From positions 186,001 through 250,000 of the forward strand of contig NZ_CAJZAI010000008.1 in assembly GCF_914271435.1 (NCBI RefSeq): 64,000 bases of DNA, given 5' to 3'. Position numbers and translations under genes: made by a program. The notes beneath the pieces are model-generated. The model did not search any database. It worked only from the letters and a program-made list of their open reading frames with translations, and had not been told where the DNA came from. This stretch comes from Cupriavidus laharis. Lineage in GTDB: Bacteria > Pseudomonadota > Gammaproteobacteria > Burkholderiales > Burkholderiaceae. Below, piece after piece: positions 17,074 to 27,009 of this stretch. How positions within the stretch are numbered: the first letter of the stretch is position 1; each line of letters begins with the position of its first letter.

Positions 17074-18870
17074 ATGACCAGTGCTGTGCGTCATGCCGCA
17101 CCCCAAGCCCAATCCATCGCACCGCAGGCCGAGCATCCGGTACCGGATCGTCAGGGCGGCAGCCTCTATACCGCCGACCCCGAGCTGCGCGCACTGCTGC
17201 CGCTGTACTTGCCGGCGGACCTGCTGAATCTCCTCCAGCCGCACCTGGAGCGCATGGGCGAACTGGCCGGCGGCGTGCTGGACGAGCTGGCCCTGATCGC
17301 CGACCAGAACCCGCCCACGCTGACCCACCGCACCCGCAGCGGCATCGATCAGCAACTGGTGCACAAGCATCCCGCTTACGTGGAACTGGAGCGCGTGGCT
17401 TTTTCCGAGTTCGGCCTCGCCGCCGTCTCGCACCGCGGCGGCGTGTTCGGCTGGGACAGGCCGATGCCGCCGGCGGCCAAGTATGCACTCACGTATATGC
17501 TGGTACAGGCGGAATTCGGCCTGTGCTGCCCGCTGTCGATGACCGATTCGCTGACGCGCACGCTGCGCAAGTTCGGCGATCCGGCGCTGGTCGAACGCTT
17601 CCTGCCCAACCTGACCACGCAAGTCTTTGAAGACCTGTACCAGGGCGCGATGTTCATGACCGAGCAGGGTGCCGGCTCCGACGTGGCCGCCACGGCCACG
17701 CGCGCCGTGCGCGACCCGCAGGCCGAAGGCGGCTGGCGCCTGATCGGCGACAAGTGGTTCTGCTCCAACCCCGACGCCGCGCTGGCCATGGTGCTGGCGC
17801 GCGTGGAGGACGAGGCCGGCAATGCCGTGCCCGGCCACAAGGGCGTGTCGCTGTTCCTGCTGCCGCGCACGCTGTCCGACGGCACCGCCAATCAGTACCG
17901 CATCATCCGTCTCAAGGACAAGCTCGGCACGCGCTCGATGGCCAGCGGCGAAATCCGCCTGGAAGGCGCCAGCGCGTACCTCGTCGGCGAACTCGGCCGC
18001 GGCTTCGTGCAGATGGCCGACATGATCAACAACTCGCGCCTGTCCAACGGCGTGCGCGCCGCCGGCCTGATGCGCCGCGCGCTGACCGAGGGCCTGTTCA
18101 TTGCCCACGAGCGCAAGGCCTTCGGCAAGCGCCTGGAAGACATGCCGCTGATGCGCCGCCAGCTCCTGAAGCTGACGCTGCCGACCGAGCAGGCGCGCAC
18201 CATGGTGTTCCAGACTGCCGAAGCGCTGCGCCGCGCCGATGCCGGCGAGGCTGGCGCCTATCCGCTCATGCGCATCCTCACGCCGCTGATCAAATTCCGC
18301 GCCTGCCGCGACGCCCGCAAGGTCACTGGCGACGCCATGGAGATCCGCGGCGGCTGCGGCTACATCGAGGAATGGAGCGACCCGCGCCTGGTGCGCGACG
18401 CGCACCTCGGCTCGATCTGGGAAGGTACCAGCAATATCGTCGCGCTGGACGTGCTGCGCGCCATCCGCCGCGAAGGCTCGCTGCCGGCGCTGCGTGCGCA
18501 CCTGGCCGGCCTGCTGGCCGACACGCCGCTGCACGCCACGGCCCGCGTCACCTTCGAATCCGCTATCGAACGCGCCGCCGCCTTTGCTGCCAGCGCGGCC
18601 GAAGCCGGCGCCGAAGGCGACCTGCTGGCCCGCCAGGCCGCCTCCGGCCTGTACAACGTCACCACGGCCGCGGCGATGGCCTGGGAAGCCGGGCGCATCG
18701 GCTCGGTACGCCGCATGCGGCTCGCGCAGCTCGTGCTGCGTCATCGCGTGCTGCCGCAAGACCCGCTGTCCGGGCAAGCCGAGCCGGAGTGGCTTGCCGA
18801 AACCGTGGCACCGCCTGCCGACGGCACCGTGCGCGCAGCCGGCGCGGTCGATCAGGTCAACTTGTTCTAA
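17074..18870 (+). CDS. acyl-CoA dehydrogenase (long, AidB/ACAD subfamily)
   Basis: This 598-residue flavoenzyme is about 200 residues longer than classical acyl-CoA dehydrogenases. It has an N-terminal extension and a C-terminal alpha-helical extension, as in AidB-like members. The FAD and substrate motifs are MTEQGAGSDVAA (about residues 198-209) and the C-terminal GGCGYIEEWSDPRLVRDA, where the IEE region is where the catalytic acid is expected. The start at 17074 follows CCAGGAGACC. It leads an operon-like series with a Bug receptor and a CoA transferase, so it probably oxidises the CoA ester of an imported acid. The exact substrate is unknown. Confidence 0.9.
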   Translation: MTSAVRHAAPQAQSIAPQAEHPVPDRQGGSLYTADPELRALLPLYLPADLLNLLQPHLERMGELAGGVLDELALIADQNPPTLTHRTRSGIDQQLVHKHPAYVELERVAFSEFGLAAVSHRGGVFGWDRPMPPAAKYALTYMLVQAEFGLCCPLSMTDSLTRTLRKFGDPALVERFLPNLTTQVFEDLYQGAMFMTEQGAGSDVAATATRAVRDPQAEGGWRLIGDKWFCSNPDAALAMVLARVEDEAGNAVPGHKGVSLFLLPRTLSDGTANQYRIIRLKDKLGTRSMASGEIRLEGASAYLVGELGRGFVQMADMINNSRLSNGVRAAGLMRRALTEGLFIAHERKAFGKRLEDMPLMRRQLLKLTLPTEQARTMVFQTAEALRRADAGEAGAYPLMRILTPLIKFRACRDARKVTGDAMEIRGGCGYIEEWSDPRLVRDAHLGSIWEGTSNIVALDVLRAIRREGSLPALRAHLAGLLADTPLHATARVTFESAIERAAAFAASAAEAGAEGDLLARQAASGLYNVTTAAAMAWEAGRIGSVRRMRLAQLVLRHRVLPQDPLSGQAEPEWLAETVAPPADGTVRAAGAVDQVNLF

Positions 18871-18990
18871 CCTTCCCCCAGCTTCACTCAATACCTAGCC
18901 CCCGGCGGCACCGCAACATGGTGCCGTCCACCGCATCGCCCGTCATCCCCCCCGGGGCAATGCGAGACGACCCATTCCAGGAGACAAGCC

Positions 18991-19971
18991 ATGAAACTCT
19001 GGCACCGCGTCGCGGCTATCGCCGCCTGCTCGCTCTGCGTGAGCGCCACCCCCGCCTTCGCGCAGAAGGACTATCCATCCAAGCCGATCATGATGGTGGT
19101 GACCTACCCGCCAGGCGGCCCCACCGACGCCATGGCGCGCACGCTTGCCGCGGCGCTCAAGACCAGCCTGGGCCAGCCCGTGGTGATCGAGAACCGCGCC
19201 GGCGCCGGCGGCAACATCGGTGCCGAAGCCGTGGCGCGTGCCGAGCCGGACGGCTACACGCTGATGTTCGGCACCTCGGCGCCGCTGGCCATCAACGTCA
19301 GCCTGTACCGCAAGATCAACTACGACCCGGTCAAGAGCTTCGCGCCGGTGATCCAGATAGGCCAGCTGCCCAATGTGCTGGTCGTGAACCCCAGCATCCC
19401 TGCCAAGAACGTCAGCGAGCTGATCGCCTACGGCAAGGCGCATCCGGGCAAGCTCAGCTACGCATCGTCGGGCAATGGCGCATCGTCGCACCTGGCCGGC
19501 GTGCTGTTCAACAACCTCGCAGGCACCGACTTCCAGCATGTGCCGTACAAGGGCACCGGCCCGGCGCTCAATGACCTGCTGGGTGGACAGGTCAGCATGA
19601 CCTTCACCGACGTGCTGACGGCGCTGCCGTTCATCAAGAGCGGTAAGGTGCGCGCGCTGGGCGTGACCACCAAGGCGCGCTCGCAGGCGCTGCCCGATGT
19701 CCCGACGGTTGCCGAGCAGGGCGTGCAGGGCTTCGACGTGTCGGTGTTCTTCGGCGTCGTGGCCCCGGCCGGCACGCCCGCACCGGTGATCGCCAAGCTG
19801 AACCACGCCTTCGCCGAGGCGCTGCAGAAGCCTGACGTGCGCAAGACCCTGCAGGCCCAGGGCCTGGAGTTCGCACCATCCACCACGCCCGAGCAGCTCG
19901 GCGGCTTCGTCAAGTCCGAGGTCAGCAAGTGGCGCACGGTCGTGCAGAAGTCCGGCGCGCAACTCGACTGA
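18991..19971 (+). CDS. Bug-family periplasmic solute receptor (TctC-like)
   Basis: This 326-residue secreted receptor has a signal peptide ending near TPAFA and the Bug signature YPPGGPTDAMART early in the mature protein. It also has ENRAGAGGNIGAEAVA and HVPYKGTGPAL, which are characteristic loops. Bug proteins bind organic acids for tripartite tricarboxylate transport or sensing. No tctA/tctB partner is nearby. The start at 18991 follows CCAGGAGACAAGCC. It lies between the acyl-CoA dehydrogenase and CoA transferase genes, so the ligand may be the acid degraded by this operon. Confidence 0.93.
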   Translation: MKLWHRVAAIAACSLCVSATPAFAQKDYPSKPIMMVVTYPPGGPTDAMARTLAAALKTSLGQPVVIENRAGAGGNIGAEAVARAEPDGYTLMFGTSAPLAINVSLYRKINYDPVKSFAPVIQIGQLPNVLVVNPSIPAKNVSELIAYGKAHPGKLSYASSGNGASSHLAGVLFNNLAGTDFQHVPYKGTGPALNDLLGGQVSMTFTDVLTALPFIKSGKVRALGVTTKARSQALPDVPTVAEQGVQGFDVSVFFGVVAPAGTPAPVIAKLNHAFAEALQKPDVRKTLQAQGLEFAPSTTPEQLGGFVKSEVSKWRTVVQKSGAQLD

Positions 19972-19985
19972 CAAGGAGCGATGTC

Positions 19986-21116
19986 ATGACCCAATCCAAG
20001 ACGGGCGCGCTGGCCGGCATCCGCGTGGTCGACCTGTCGCGCATCCTGGGCGGCCCGTACTGCGGCCAGATCCTGGGTGACCACGGCGCCGACGTGCTGA
20101 AAGTCGAACCGCCGCAGGGCGACGACACGCGTACGTGGGGCCCTCCGTTCAAGGACGGCGTGGCGTCGTACTACTTCGGGCTGAACCGCAACAAGCGCGT
20201 GATGAAGCTGGACCTCACGACGGAGTCGGACCGCAGCGTACTGCTCGCGCTGCTCGAAGATGCCGACGTGCTGGTCGAGAACTTCAAGACCGGCACCATG
20301 GAGAAATGGGGGCTCGGCTACGACACGCTGTCGCAGCGCTTCCCGCGCCTGGTGCACTGCCGTGTCTCCGGCTTTGGCGCGGATGGCCCGCTTGGCGGCC
20401 TGCCCGGCTATGACGCCGCGGTGCAGGCCATGACCGGCCTCATGAGCATCAACGGCGAGGCAGACCGCGATGCCTTGCGCGTCGGGCTGCCTGTCGTGGA
20501 TATGGTGACGGGCATGAATGCCGCGCTCGGCGTGCTGCTGGCGCTGCAGGAGCGCGAGCGCAGCGGGCGCGGGCAGTTCGTCGAGGCTGCGCTCTATGAC
20601 TCCGGGCTGTCGCTGCTGCATCCGCATGCGGCGAACTGGTTCATGAACGGCAAGACGCCGGTGCGTACCGGCAATGCGCATCCGAACATCTATCCGTACG
20701 ATACGGTTGCTACCGGGACGGACCCGATCTTCCTTGCTGTGGGCAATGACCGGCAGTTCCGCATTCTTTGCGAGTACCTGCAGGTGCCGTCGCTGGCGGA
20801 TGACGAGCGCTATGCCACTGCCGGTGCACGTTCGGTCAACCGCGAGGCCCTGAAGACCGAGCTGGAAGCACGTATGCGTGAGCTGGACGGCAAGGTGCTG
20901 GCCGATACGCTCGTGGCGGCAGGCGTGCCGTGTGCGCCGGTGCTGTCGGTGCCCGATGCTCTGCAGCATCCGCATACCGTGCATCGGGAGATGGTCGTCG
21001 AGATGGACGGTGGCTATCGCGGATTGGGCGCGCCTGTGAAGTTGAGCCGGACGCCGGCTACGTATCGGTTTGCGCCGTTGACGGAAGGGGATCAGTTCCT
21101 GCCGAAGGAAGACTGA
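19986..21116 (+). CDS. CaiB/BaiF-type CoA transferase (family III)
   Basis: This 376-residue enzyme moves CoA between acyl-CoA thioesters and free acids. Family features include VVDLSRILGGPYCGQILGDHG near the N-terminus, KVEPPQGDDTR, the LNRNKR segment and the DNA-encoded GYDAAVQAMTGLMS stretch near the presumed catalytic aspartate. The start at 19986 is 14 bp after the Bug gene stop, with AAGGAG upstream. With the acyl-CoA dehydrogenase it suggests activation followed by oxidation of an imported acid. Confidence 0.93.
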   Translation: MTQSKTGALAGIRVVDLSRILGGPYCGQILGDHGADVLKVEPPQGDDTRTWGPPFKDGVASYYFGLNRNKRVMKLDLTTESDRSVLLALLEDADVLVENFKTGTMEKWGLGYDTLSQRFPRLVHCRVSGFGADGPLGGLPGYDAAVQAMTGLMSINGEADRDALRVGLPVVDMVTGMNAALGVLLALQERERSGRGQFVEAALYDSGLSLLHPHAANWFMNGKTPVRTGNAHPNIYPYDTVATGTDPIFLAVGNDRQFRILCEYLQVPSLADDERYATAGARSVNREALKTELEARMRELDGKVLADTLVAAGVPCAPVLSVPDALQHPHTVHREMVVEMDGGYRGLGAPVKLSRTPATYRFAPLTEGDQFLPKED

Positions 21117-21132
21117 GCGCGGGCGATTGGGT

Positions 21133-21167
21133 ACGGATTCTGATGCTTGCCAGGCACCAGAATCCGT
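21133..21167. terminator. hairpin between convergent genes
   Basis: ACGGATTCTG and CAGAATCCGT form a perfect 10-bp stem around a 15-base loop, midway between the convergent CoA transferase and SDR genes. No strong T-tract follows, so terminator activity is likely but not certain. Confidence 0.55.
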
Positions 21168-21182
21168 TCGTTGCCTGCGCGC

Positions 21183-21953
21183 TCAGAACAATGTGTATCC
21201 ACCATCGATGACGAACGTATCCCCAGTGTGATACCCCGAAGCCGAACTCATCAAATACACCGCAATCCCCGCAAAGTCAGAACCCTCGCCCCAGCGCCGC
21301 ATCGGCACCCGCTTCCCAACCATCTCCTGAAAGGTCGCATTCGCCTGCGCATTGCTGGTCATCTCGGTCTTGATCCACCCCGGCAGCACGGAGTGCGCCC
21401 GAATCCCATGCCGCGCATACTCGACCGAGAGCCCGCGCATCATGGAAATCAGCCCACCCTTGGTCGCGGCATAGTGCTCATTGCGCGGCGCGCCTTCGAT
21501 GGCGGCAACAGAGGCTGTGCCAACCAGCACCCCTCCATCCCCCTGCGCCAGCAACTGCCTCGCCGCCGCGCGCAGCGTAAAAAACGCCCCATCCAGATTG
21601 ACCCGCAGCACGCGGTGCCAGTCCTCCGTACCCATTTCTTCGAAGCGCGTGCCACGCGCGGACACACCGGCGTTGGCGAAACAGCCGTCGATACGGCCGA
21701 GTGCGGCCAGCGTGCCATCCATGGCAGCAGCGACGGAGGATTCATTGCTGACATCGCAGATTGCGGTATGCACCTTGTGCCCATACTGCGCCAGCCGCTC
21801 GGCTGCGGCCGCGTTCTTCTGCGCATTGGTCCCCCAGATCGCAACATCGGCGCCGGCCTGGGCCAGGCCCTCGGCCATGCCGAGGCCGATGCCGCCGTTT
21901 CCGCCGGTGACGAGCGCTACCTTGCCGGTGAGGTCAAATGGGGTAAAAGCCAT
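21183..21953 (-). CDS. short-chain dehydrogenase/reductase
   Basis: This 256-residue classical SDR has the cofactor motif TGGNGGIG (about residues 16-23), the structural NAG (about 94), a serine in VGTASVAA and the catalytic YxxxK in HYAATKGG. It ends with the usual GYHTGDTFVIDGG segment. It oxidises or reduces an alcohol/ketone with NAD(P). The start at 21953 follows AAAGGAG. It converges on the CoA transferase and may serve the same pathway, but the substrate is unknown. Confidence 0.92.
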   Translation of the reverse strand: MAFTPFDLTGKVALVTGGNGGIGLGMAEGLAQAGADVAIWGTNAQKNAAAAERLAQYGHKVHTAICDVSNESSVAAAMDGTLAALGRIDGCFANAGVSARGTRFEEMGTEDWHRVLRVNLDGAFFTLRAAARQLLAQGDGGVLVGTASVAAIEGAPRNEHYAATKGGLISMMRGLSVEYARHGIRAHSVLPGWIKTEMTSNAQANATFQEMVGKRVPMRRWGEGSDFAGIAVYLMSSASGYHTGDTFVIDGGYTLF

Positions 21954-22080
21954 GATCTGTCTCCTTTGAGGATGGAAGCGCCCGGCTCTCGTCGGCGGGC
22001 GGATCAGATCATGCTAAGAGGCCGCGTTGCCGGCGGGCATCGTCGGATGCGACGAAACCCGCCTGTGGCCCGGAGCAGGC

Positions 22081-23790
22081 TTAGCCCGGGATCATCCCCG
22101 GCAGCACGTAGGCCTGCACCACGGTGATGATGCCGATGATCACCGCGAACAGCAGGCTGTGCTTGACGGTGAAGCGGAACAGCTCGGATTCCTTGCCCAC
22201 CAGCCCGGTCGCCGCGCAGGCCACCGCGATCGATTGCGGCGAGATCATCTTGGCCGTCACGCCGCCTGTGGTGTTGGCGGCAACCAGCAGCGTGTCAGAC
22301 ACGCCGATCTGGTGCGCGGTGGTGTTCTGCAGCGAGCAGAACAGCGCGTTCGACGAGGTATCCGAACCCGTCAGGAATACACCCAGCCAGCCGAGGAACG
22401 GCGAGAAGAACGGGAAGGCCGCGCCGGTACCTGCCAGCAGCAGCGCCAGCGTGGACGACATGCCCGAGTAGTTGGCCACGAAGGCAAACGCCAGCACCAG
22501 GCCGATCGACAGGATCGGGCGGGCCAGTTCCCCCAGCGTTTCACCGAAGGTCGACACCAGCTCGCGCGGCTTCATGCGCAGCAGCACGGCGGAGATCAGC
22601 GCGGTCAGCAGGATGGCGGTGCCGACAGCCGACAGCAGGTCGAGCTTGAGCACGGCTTCATACGGCTTGGGCGAAGCGACGATCGGCGCGGCCTTGATGA
22701 CCATCTGGTCCAGCCCCGGCACCTTGAACTTCAGCACCGTGCCGGCCAGCGCACCGTTGCCGGCGAACAGCGCCTTGAACGGCTGCAGGCTCCACACCGT
22801 GACGATGGCGGTCAGGATGCCGAACGGTGCCCATGCGCGGATCGTCTGCGCAGCGGTGTAGGGAGACTTGCGATTGCCACTGTTCTGCACGCCGTTGCCG
22901 AAGCCACCGCCGCCAAACGCCGACATCGCCATGGTGCCGCCACCGACGCTGCCACCCGCGCGCTGCGAGGCACTGCGCGGCTGCCACACCTTCAGGAAAG
23001 CCGCCAGCGACACCATGCTGACCAGCGCGGAGGTGATGTCCGGCAGCTCAGGCCCGATATGGTTCGACGTGAAGTACTGCGTCACCGCGAAGCTGCCGCC
23101 CGTCACCAGCGCGGCCGGCCACGTTTCGCGCACGCCCTTGGCGCCGTCCATCATGAACACCAGCCAGAATGGCACCGCCAGCGACAGCAGCGGCAGTTGG
23201 CGCCCAGCCATCGCGCCGATGTGCACGGCGTCGATGCCCGTCACCTGCCCGGCCACGATGATGGGAATCCCCATCGCACCGAAGGCCACCGGCGCGGTGT
23301 TGGCGATCAGGCAGAGACCTGCCGCATAGAGCGGGTTGAAGCCCAGCCCCACCAGCAGCGCGGCGGTGATGGCCACCGGTGCGCCAAAGCCGGCCGCGCC
23401 TTCCAGGAACGCGCCGAAGGCAAAGCCGATCAGCAGCATCTGCAGCCGCTGGTCATCGGTGATGGACAGCACCGACGCACGGATGACGTCGAACTGCCCG
23501 GTCTTGACCACGATCTTGTACAGGAACACCGCGGTCACGATGATCCACGCAATCGGCCACAGCCCATAGGCAAAGCCGAAGCCCGCCGCCGCCAGCGCCT
23601 GCTGCGCCGGCATGCCGTACGCGAAAATCGCCACGGCCAGGGAAAGCAGCAGCGTCACCGCCGCGGCCACATGGCCCTTCAGGCGAAACACCGCCAGGGC
23701 CACGAAGAAGAACAGGATGGGAACGGCTGCCGCCAGGGCGGACAGCCACAGGCTGCCCAGCGGCGTATAGATTTGGGTCCAGGGTTGCAC
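22081..23790 (-). CDS. lldP: L-lactate permease
   Basis: This 569-residue polytopic membrane protein matches the LctP/LldP lactate permease family in length and in signatures such as [19 protein letters not shown] and [14 protein letters not shown]. It imports lactate (and glycolate) by proton symport. The start codon is GTG at 23790, supported by TAGGAG eight bases upstream. It is the last gene of lutA-lutC-lutB-lldP, 151 bp after lutB, and so probably shares control by the divergent GntR regulator. Confidence 0.94.
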   Translation of the reverse strand: MQPWTQIYTPLGSLWLSALAAAVPILFFFVALAVFRLKGHVAAAVTLLLSLAVAIFAYGMPAQQALAAAGFGFAYGLWPIAWIIVTAVFLYKIVVKTGQFDVIRASVLSITDDQRLQMLLIGFAFGAFLEGAAGFGAPVAITAALLVGLGFNPLYAAGLCLIANTAPVAFGAMGIPIIVAGQVTGIDAVHIGAMAGRQLPLLSLAVPFWLVFMMDGAKGVRETWPAALVTGGSFAVTQYFTSNHIGPELPDITSALVSMVSLAAFLKVWQPRSASQRAGGSVGGGTMAMSAFGGGGFGNGVQNSGNRKSPYTAAQTIRAWAPFGILTAIVTVWSLQPFKALFAGNGALAGTVLKFKVPGLDQMVIKAAPIVASPKPYEAVLKLDLLSAVGTAILLTALISAVLLRMKPRELVSTFGETLGELARPILSIGLVLAFAFVANYSGMSSTLALLLAGTGAAFPFFSPFLGWLGVFLTGSDTSSNALFCSLQNTTAHQIGVSDTLLVAANTTGGVTAKMISPQSIAVACAATGLVGKESELFRFTVKHSLLFAVIIGIITVVQAYVLPGMIPG

Positions 23791-23941
23791 GCTTAGTCTC
23801 CTACTTCAGTGGTGTTTCGGGAAATCTTTGTTATTGTTGGCAAGCACGCCGGGCGCCGGCGCATCGCTTGTTTTCTCCCCTCTCCCGCTTGCGGGAGAGG
23901 GGGGCACGCAATCGGTGTTGCGACCGGCCTGCAGGCGGTCC

Positions 23942-25387
23942 TTATTCCGGCTGCCCCTTCTCTTTCAGCAAATCCGACAAGCTCCGCGCCGCCGGCGTCA
24001 GCGGCGTCCGATGCTGTGTCCATCCCATCTGCTTCGCCGGCGTCAGCGCACGCAACCGCGTCGCCGCCCACCGGAACATGCGATAAGCCTTCGGGTGCGA
24101 GAACGCGCCACTCCAGAAGCGCCAGATCAGATGCTCGCCACGGCTGTACTTGGCCCCCTGGCCACGCAGCGGATGCGCGACCTGCTCGTCGGGATTACGG
24201 TTGGCTTCGGTGCGCAGGCGCACCAGCAGTTGCGGAATCGGAATGCGCACGGGGCAGACTTCACCGCACGCACCGCAAAGACTCGAGGCCGTAGCCAGAT
24301 CGGCAGTCGCTTCCAACCCCAGCAGATGCGGCGAGATGATCTTGCCGATCGGCCCCGGATACGTCGTGCCGTAGGCATGCCCGCCGATACGCGTATAAAC
24401 CGGGCAATGGTTCATGCAAGCCCCGCAGCGAATGCACTGCAACGTCGCGCGCAACTGCGCGTCGGCATAGGCCTGCGTGCGCCCATTGTCGAGCAGCACC
24501 AGGTGCACCTCGCGCGGGCCATCGCGTTCGCCTTCGCGGCGCGGGCCGGAGATCAGGTTGAAGTAGGTCGTGATGGCCTGGCCCGTGGCCGAGCGCGTCA
24601 GCAGGCTCGACAGCGGCACGATGTGTTCGAGCCGCGCCACCACCTTCTCCATCCCCATGATGGCGATATGCACGTCCGGCACCGTGGTCGACAGGCGCCC
24701 GTTGCCCTCGTTCTCCACGAGCCACAGCGTGCCCGTGTCCGCCGCGGCGAAGTTCACGCCGGACAGGCCGATATCCGCCTCGACGAACGCCTGGCGCAAG
24801 GCGCGGCGTCCGGTCTGGATCAGCGCATCCACGTCCTCGGTGTAAGGCGTGTCGGGGATGTGCTGCTCGAACAGCGTGGCAATGTCGCCCTTGGTCTTGT
24901 GGATCGCCGGCATGACGATGTGCGATGGTTTCTCGCCGGCAAGCTGGACGATGTACTCGCCCATGTCCGACTCGATGCAGTCCACGCCGCGCTCGGCCAG
25001 GTAATGGTTCAGCTCGATTTCCTCGCTGGCCATCGACTTGCCCTTGATCACGCGCTTCGCCTGCTTCGATTCGGCAATGCGATGGATGATCGCGTTGGCT
25101 TCGTCGGCAGTCTCGGCCCAGTGCACCTGCACGCCGGCAGCGGTCAGGTTGCTTTCGAGCTGCACCAGCAGGTCGGGCAGGTTGGCCAGCGCGTGCTGGC
25201 GGATCGCCTCGCCCAGGTCGCGCAGGTGTTCGAGTTCATCGGCATCCGGGAACTGCGCCAGGCGCTTGCCCTGCAGGAAATCCATCGCGCCGCGGAAGCT
25301 CTGGCGCAGCTTGGGGTCGTCCAGCGCCTCGCGGGCGCGCGCCTTGAAGTCCTGTGTCGGGACGAAGTGCAGCGTGTTCTCGCTCAT
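23942..25387 (-). CDS. lutB: lactate utilization iron-sulfur protein LutB
   Basis: This 481-residue protein is a core subunit of the LutABC L-lactate oxidation complex. An N-terminal LUD domain (about 60-300, with KGKSMASEEIELNHYL) is followed by two 4Fe-4S motifs, CIRCGACMNHCP (about residue 318) and CGACGEVCP (about residue 368). Length matches LutB/YkgF (about 475). Its ATG overlaps the lutC stop codon by four bases. The complex converts lactate to pyruvate at the cytoplasmic membrane. Confidence 0.94.
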   Translation of the reverse strand: MSENTLHFVPTQDFKARAREALDDPKLRQSFRGAMDFLQGKRLAQFPDADELEHLRDLGEAIRQHALANLPDLLVQLESNLTAAGVQVHWAETADEANAIIHRIAESKQAKRVIKGKSMASEEIELNHYLAERGVDCIESDMGEYIVQLAGEKPSHIVMPAIHKTKGDIATLFEQHIPDTPYTEDVDALIQTGRRALRQAFVEADIGLSGVNFAAADTGTLWLVENEGNGRLSTTVPDVHIAIMGMEKVVARLEHIVPLSSLLTRSATGQAITTYFNLISGPRREGERDGPREVHLVLLDNGRTQAYADAQLRATLQCIRCGACMNHCPVYTRIGGHAYGTTYPGPIGKIISPHLLGLEATADLATASSLCGACGEVCPVRIPIPQLLVRLRTEANRNPDEQVAHPLRGQGAKYSRGEHLIWRFWSGAFSHPKAYRMFRWAATRLRALTPAKQMGWTQHRTPLTPAARSLSDLLKEKGQPE

Positions 25388-26091
25388 GCCTGGCTCCTCG
25401 CGTTGCTGTCATCGACGATCACTACCCAAAGCTGGCGCGGACCGTGCGCGCCGTAGGCCAGGGTTTGTTGGATATCGGAGGTCTTGGACGGCCCCGACAC
25501 CATCACGAGGTTGGTCGGCATGCCGTCGCGCCAGCGCTCGGCGCGCGCGGCCGTGTGCAGGTCGGCATGCAGCGTGGAGGCATGCACCAGCGCCACATGC
25601 AGCGGCGGCACCAGCGACACCGTGCGCGGCGAGCCCGCATCCGGCGCCAGGATCAGCGTGCCGGTGGCGGCAATGCCGGAGCGCGCGACCGTGAAGCCGG
25701 CATCGACTGTGTCGAACAGCTCGGCCTTCCATTGCTCGATGGGGCGGTCATAGCCGATGGCTTCGACCTGCGGCGGCAAGGCGCGCTTCAGCGCAGCGCC
25801 GGCCGCTTGCGTCGGGTCCAGCAGCAGGCGCCGCACGCCGGCCTGCGCGAGCTTGTCCGCGAGCAGGGCGGGCCATGCCGATGCGGTGGTGCGCCAGACT
25901 TCGGCGTGCGAGGCTTCCAGCGCTGCCTGCATTGATGCAACGCGTTCCTCGAACCCGGGTGTGGCCGGTTGGCGAACGGCGTAGTGCGCGTCGACGCGGC
26001 GATCAATCTCCGCGGTGGTCGTAGCACCGGTTGCCGGCGCGGCGGCGCGCAGCCGGCCCAGCATGCGTTCGCGTGCAGTGAGGGCGGTCAT
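25384..26091 (-). CDS. lutC: lactate utilization protein LutC
   Basis: This 235-residue LUD-domain protein is the third component of the lactate oxidation complex (LutC/YkgG). Family features include TVARSGIAATGTLIL and the conserved VMVSGPSKTSDIQQTLAYGAHGP stretch near the C-terminus (shown here only in part as GPSKTSDIQ). It overlaps lutA by four bases upstream and lutB by four bases downstream, implying translational coupling. The order lutA-lutC-lutB differs from the common lutA-lutB-lutC order. Confidence 0.92.
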   Translation of the reverse strand: MTALTARERMLGRLRAAAPATGATTTAEIDRRVDAHYAVRQPATPGFEERVASMQAALEASHAEVWRTTASAWPALLADKLAQAGVRRLLLDPTQAAGAALKRALPPQVEAIGYDRPIEQWKAELFDTVDAGFTVARSGIAATGTLILAPDAGSPRTVSLVPPLHVALVHASTLHADLHTAARAERWRDGMPTNLVMVSGPSKTSDIQQTLAYGAHGPRQLWVVIVDDSNARSQA

Positions 26092-26867
26092 GCTGCACCT
26101 CCGGTACGGCGCCACAGGAAACTGGCAAGGTGTTCGACTTGCAACGGCGCGCCGTCATGCGCGGCTGTGTGGCCGATATTGAGCAGGCAGCCGCAATCGG
26201 CCGACACCAGCCGGTTGCAGCCCGTGGCGCAGGCGGAGGCGACCTTGTCGCGCACCATGGCGCCGGAGATATCGGGGTGCTTGAGCGAGAAGGTGCCGCC
26301 AAAGCCGCAGCACTCCGATTCGCGTTCATGCTCCACGCGCATCACGCCGGGCAAGGCATCGACCATGGCCACGCCATGCTCACGCGTACCCATTTCTCGA
26401 CGCGCGCCGCATGAGGTATGCAGCACGACGCGCTCCGCCGCCTGGCCGCCCGGCAGCGCCTGGCTGAAGTCGACCTTGAGCACGTGCAGCAGGAATTCGG
26501 TCAGTTCGTAGATGCGTTCGGCCAGCGCACGGGCCTTGGGGCCGGCGACGGGGTCATCGGCGAAAAGCTGCGGCCAGTGGTGCCGCATCATGCCGGCGCA
26601 GGAGCCGGACGGGACGATGACCGGCCACGGTTCGCCGAACAGGTCGAGCTGCGCGCGCGCCACGGCGCGGGCCTGGTCGGGATTGCCGCTGCTGTAGGCC
26701 GGTTGCCCGCAGCAGCTCTGCGCGCGCGGAAAGTGCACGGTCAGGCCTTCGCGCTCGAGCAGGCGCACGGCGTCAAGGCCGGCCTGGGGCACGAACAGGT
26801 CGACCAGGCAGGTCGCAAACAGGTAGACCTGCGCGGGGGCAGTGGTGGGGTATTGCCTGTCCTTCAT
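26088..26867 (-). CDS. lutA: lactate utilization protein LutA
   Basis: This 259-residue protein has two CCG domains. The first has the motif SCCGQPAYSSGN (about residue 51) and the second ECCGFGGTFS (about residue 187), with further cysteines in CLVD and SCGARREMG. CCG motifs bind iron-sulfur clusters or act as heterodisulfide-reductase-like sites, and LutA contributes them to lactate oxidation. It is the first gene of the operon, with the operator region immediately upstream. Confidence 0.93.
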   Translation of the reverse strand: MKDRQYPTTAPAQVYLFATCLVDLFVPQAGLDAVRLLEREGLTVHFPRAQSCCGQPAYSSGNPDQARAVARAQLDLFGEPWPVIVPSGSCAGMMRHHWPQLFADDPVAGPKARALAERIYELTEFLLHVLKVDFSQALPGGQAAERVVLHTSCGARREMGTREHGVAMVDALPGVMRVEHERESECCGFGGTFSLKHPDISGAMVRDKVASACATGCNRLVSADCGCLLNIGHTAAHDGAPLQVEHLASFLWRRTGGAA

Positions 26868-26932
26868 GTCTCACTCCGCACGCGCTGGAATCGCACGTTC
26901 GGGCGCATAATTCCCGCTTCCGCGCTACAGTA

Positions 26933-26953
26933 CAAATTGGTTGGACCACTTTG
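26933..26953. promoter_or_regulatory. operator for the lactate GntR regulator
   Basis: CAAATTGGT and ACCACTTTG form an inverted repeat (8 of 9 positions) around a TGG spacer. The core TGGT-N3-ACCA matches the FadR-subfamily GntR operator pattern. It sits between the divergent lutA and regulator start codons, so it probably controls both. Confidence 0.8.
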
Positions 26954-27009
26954 CGTGGAGGTCACATCGGCCACGGCCGGCGATCAGGAAAGTCAGCAAG
27001 GGAAGAACG

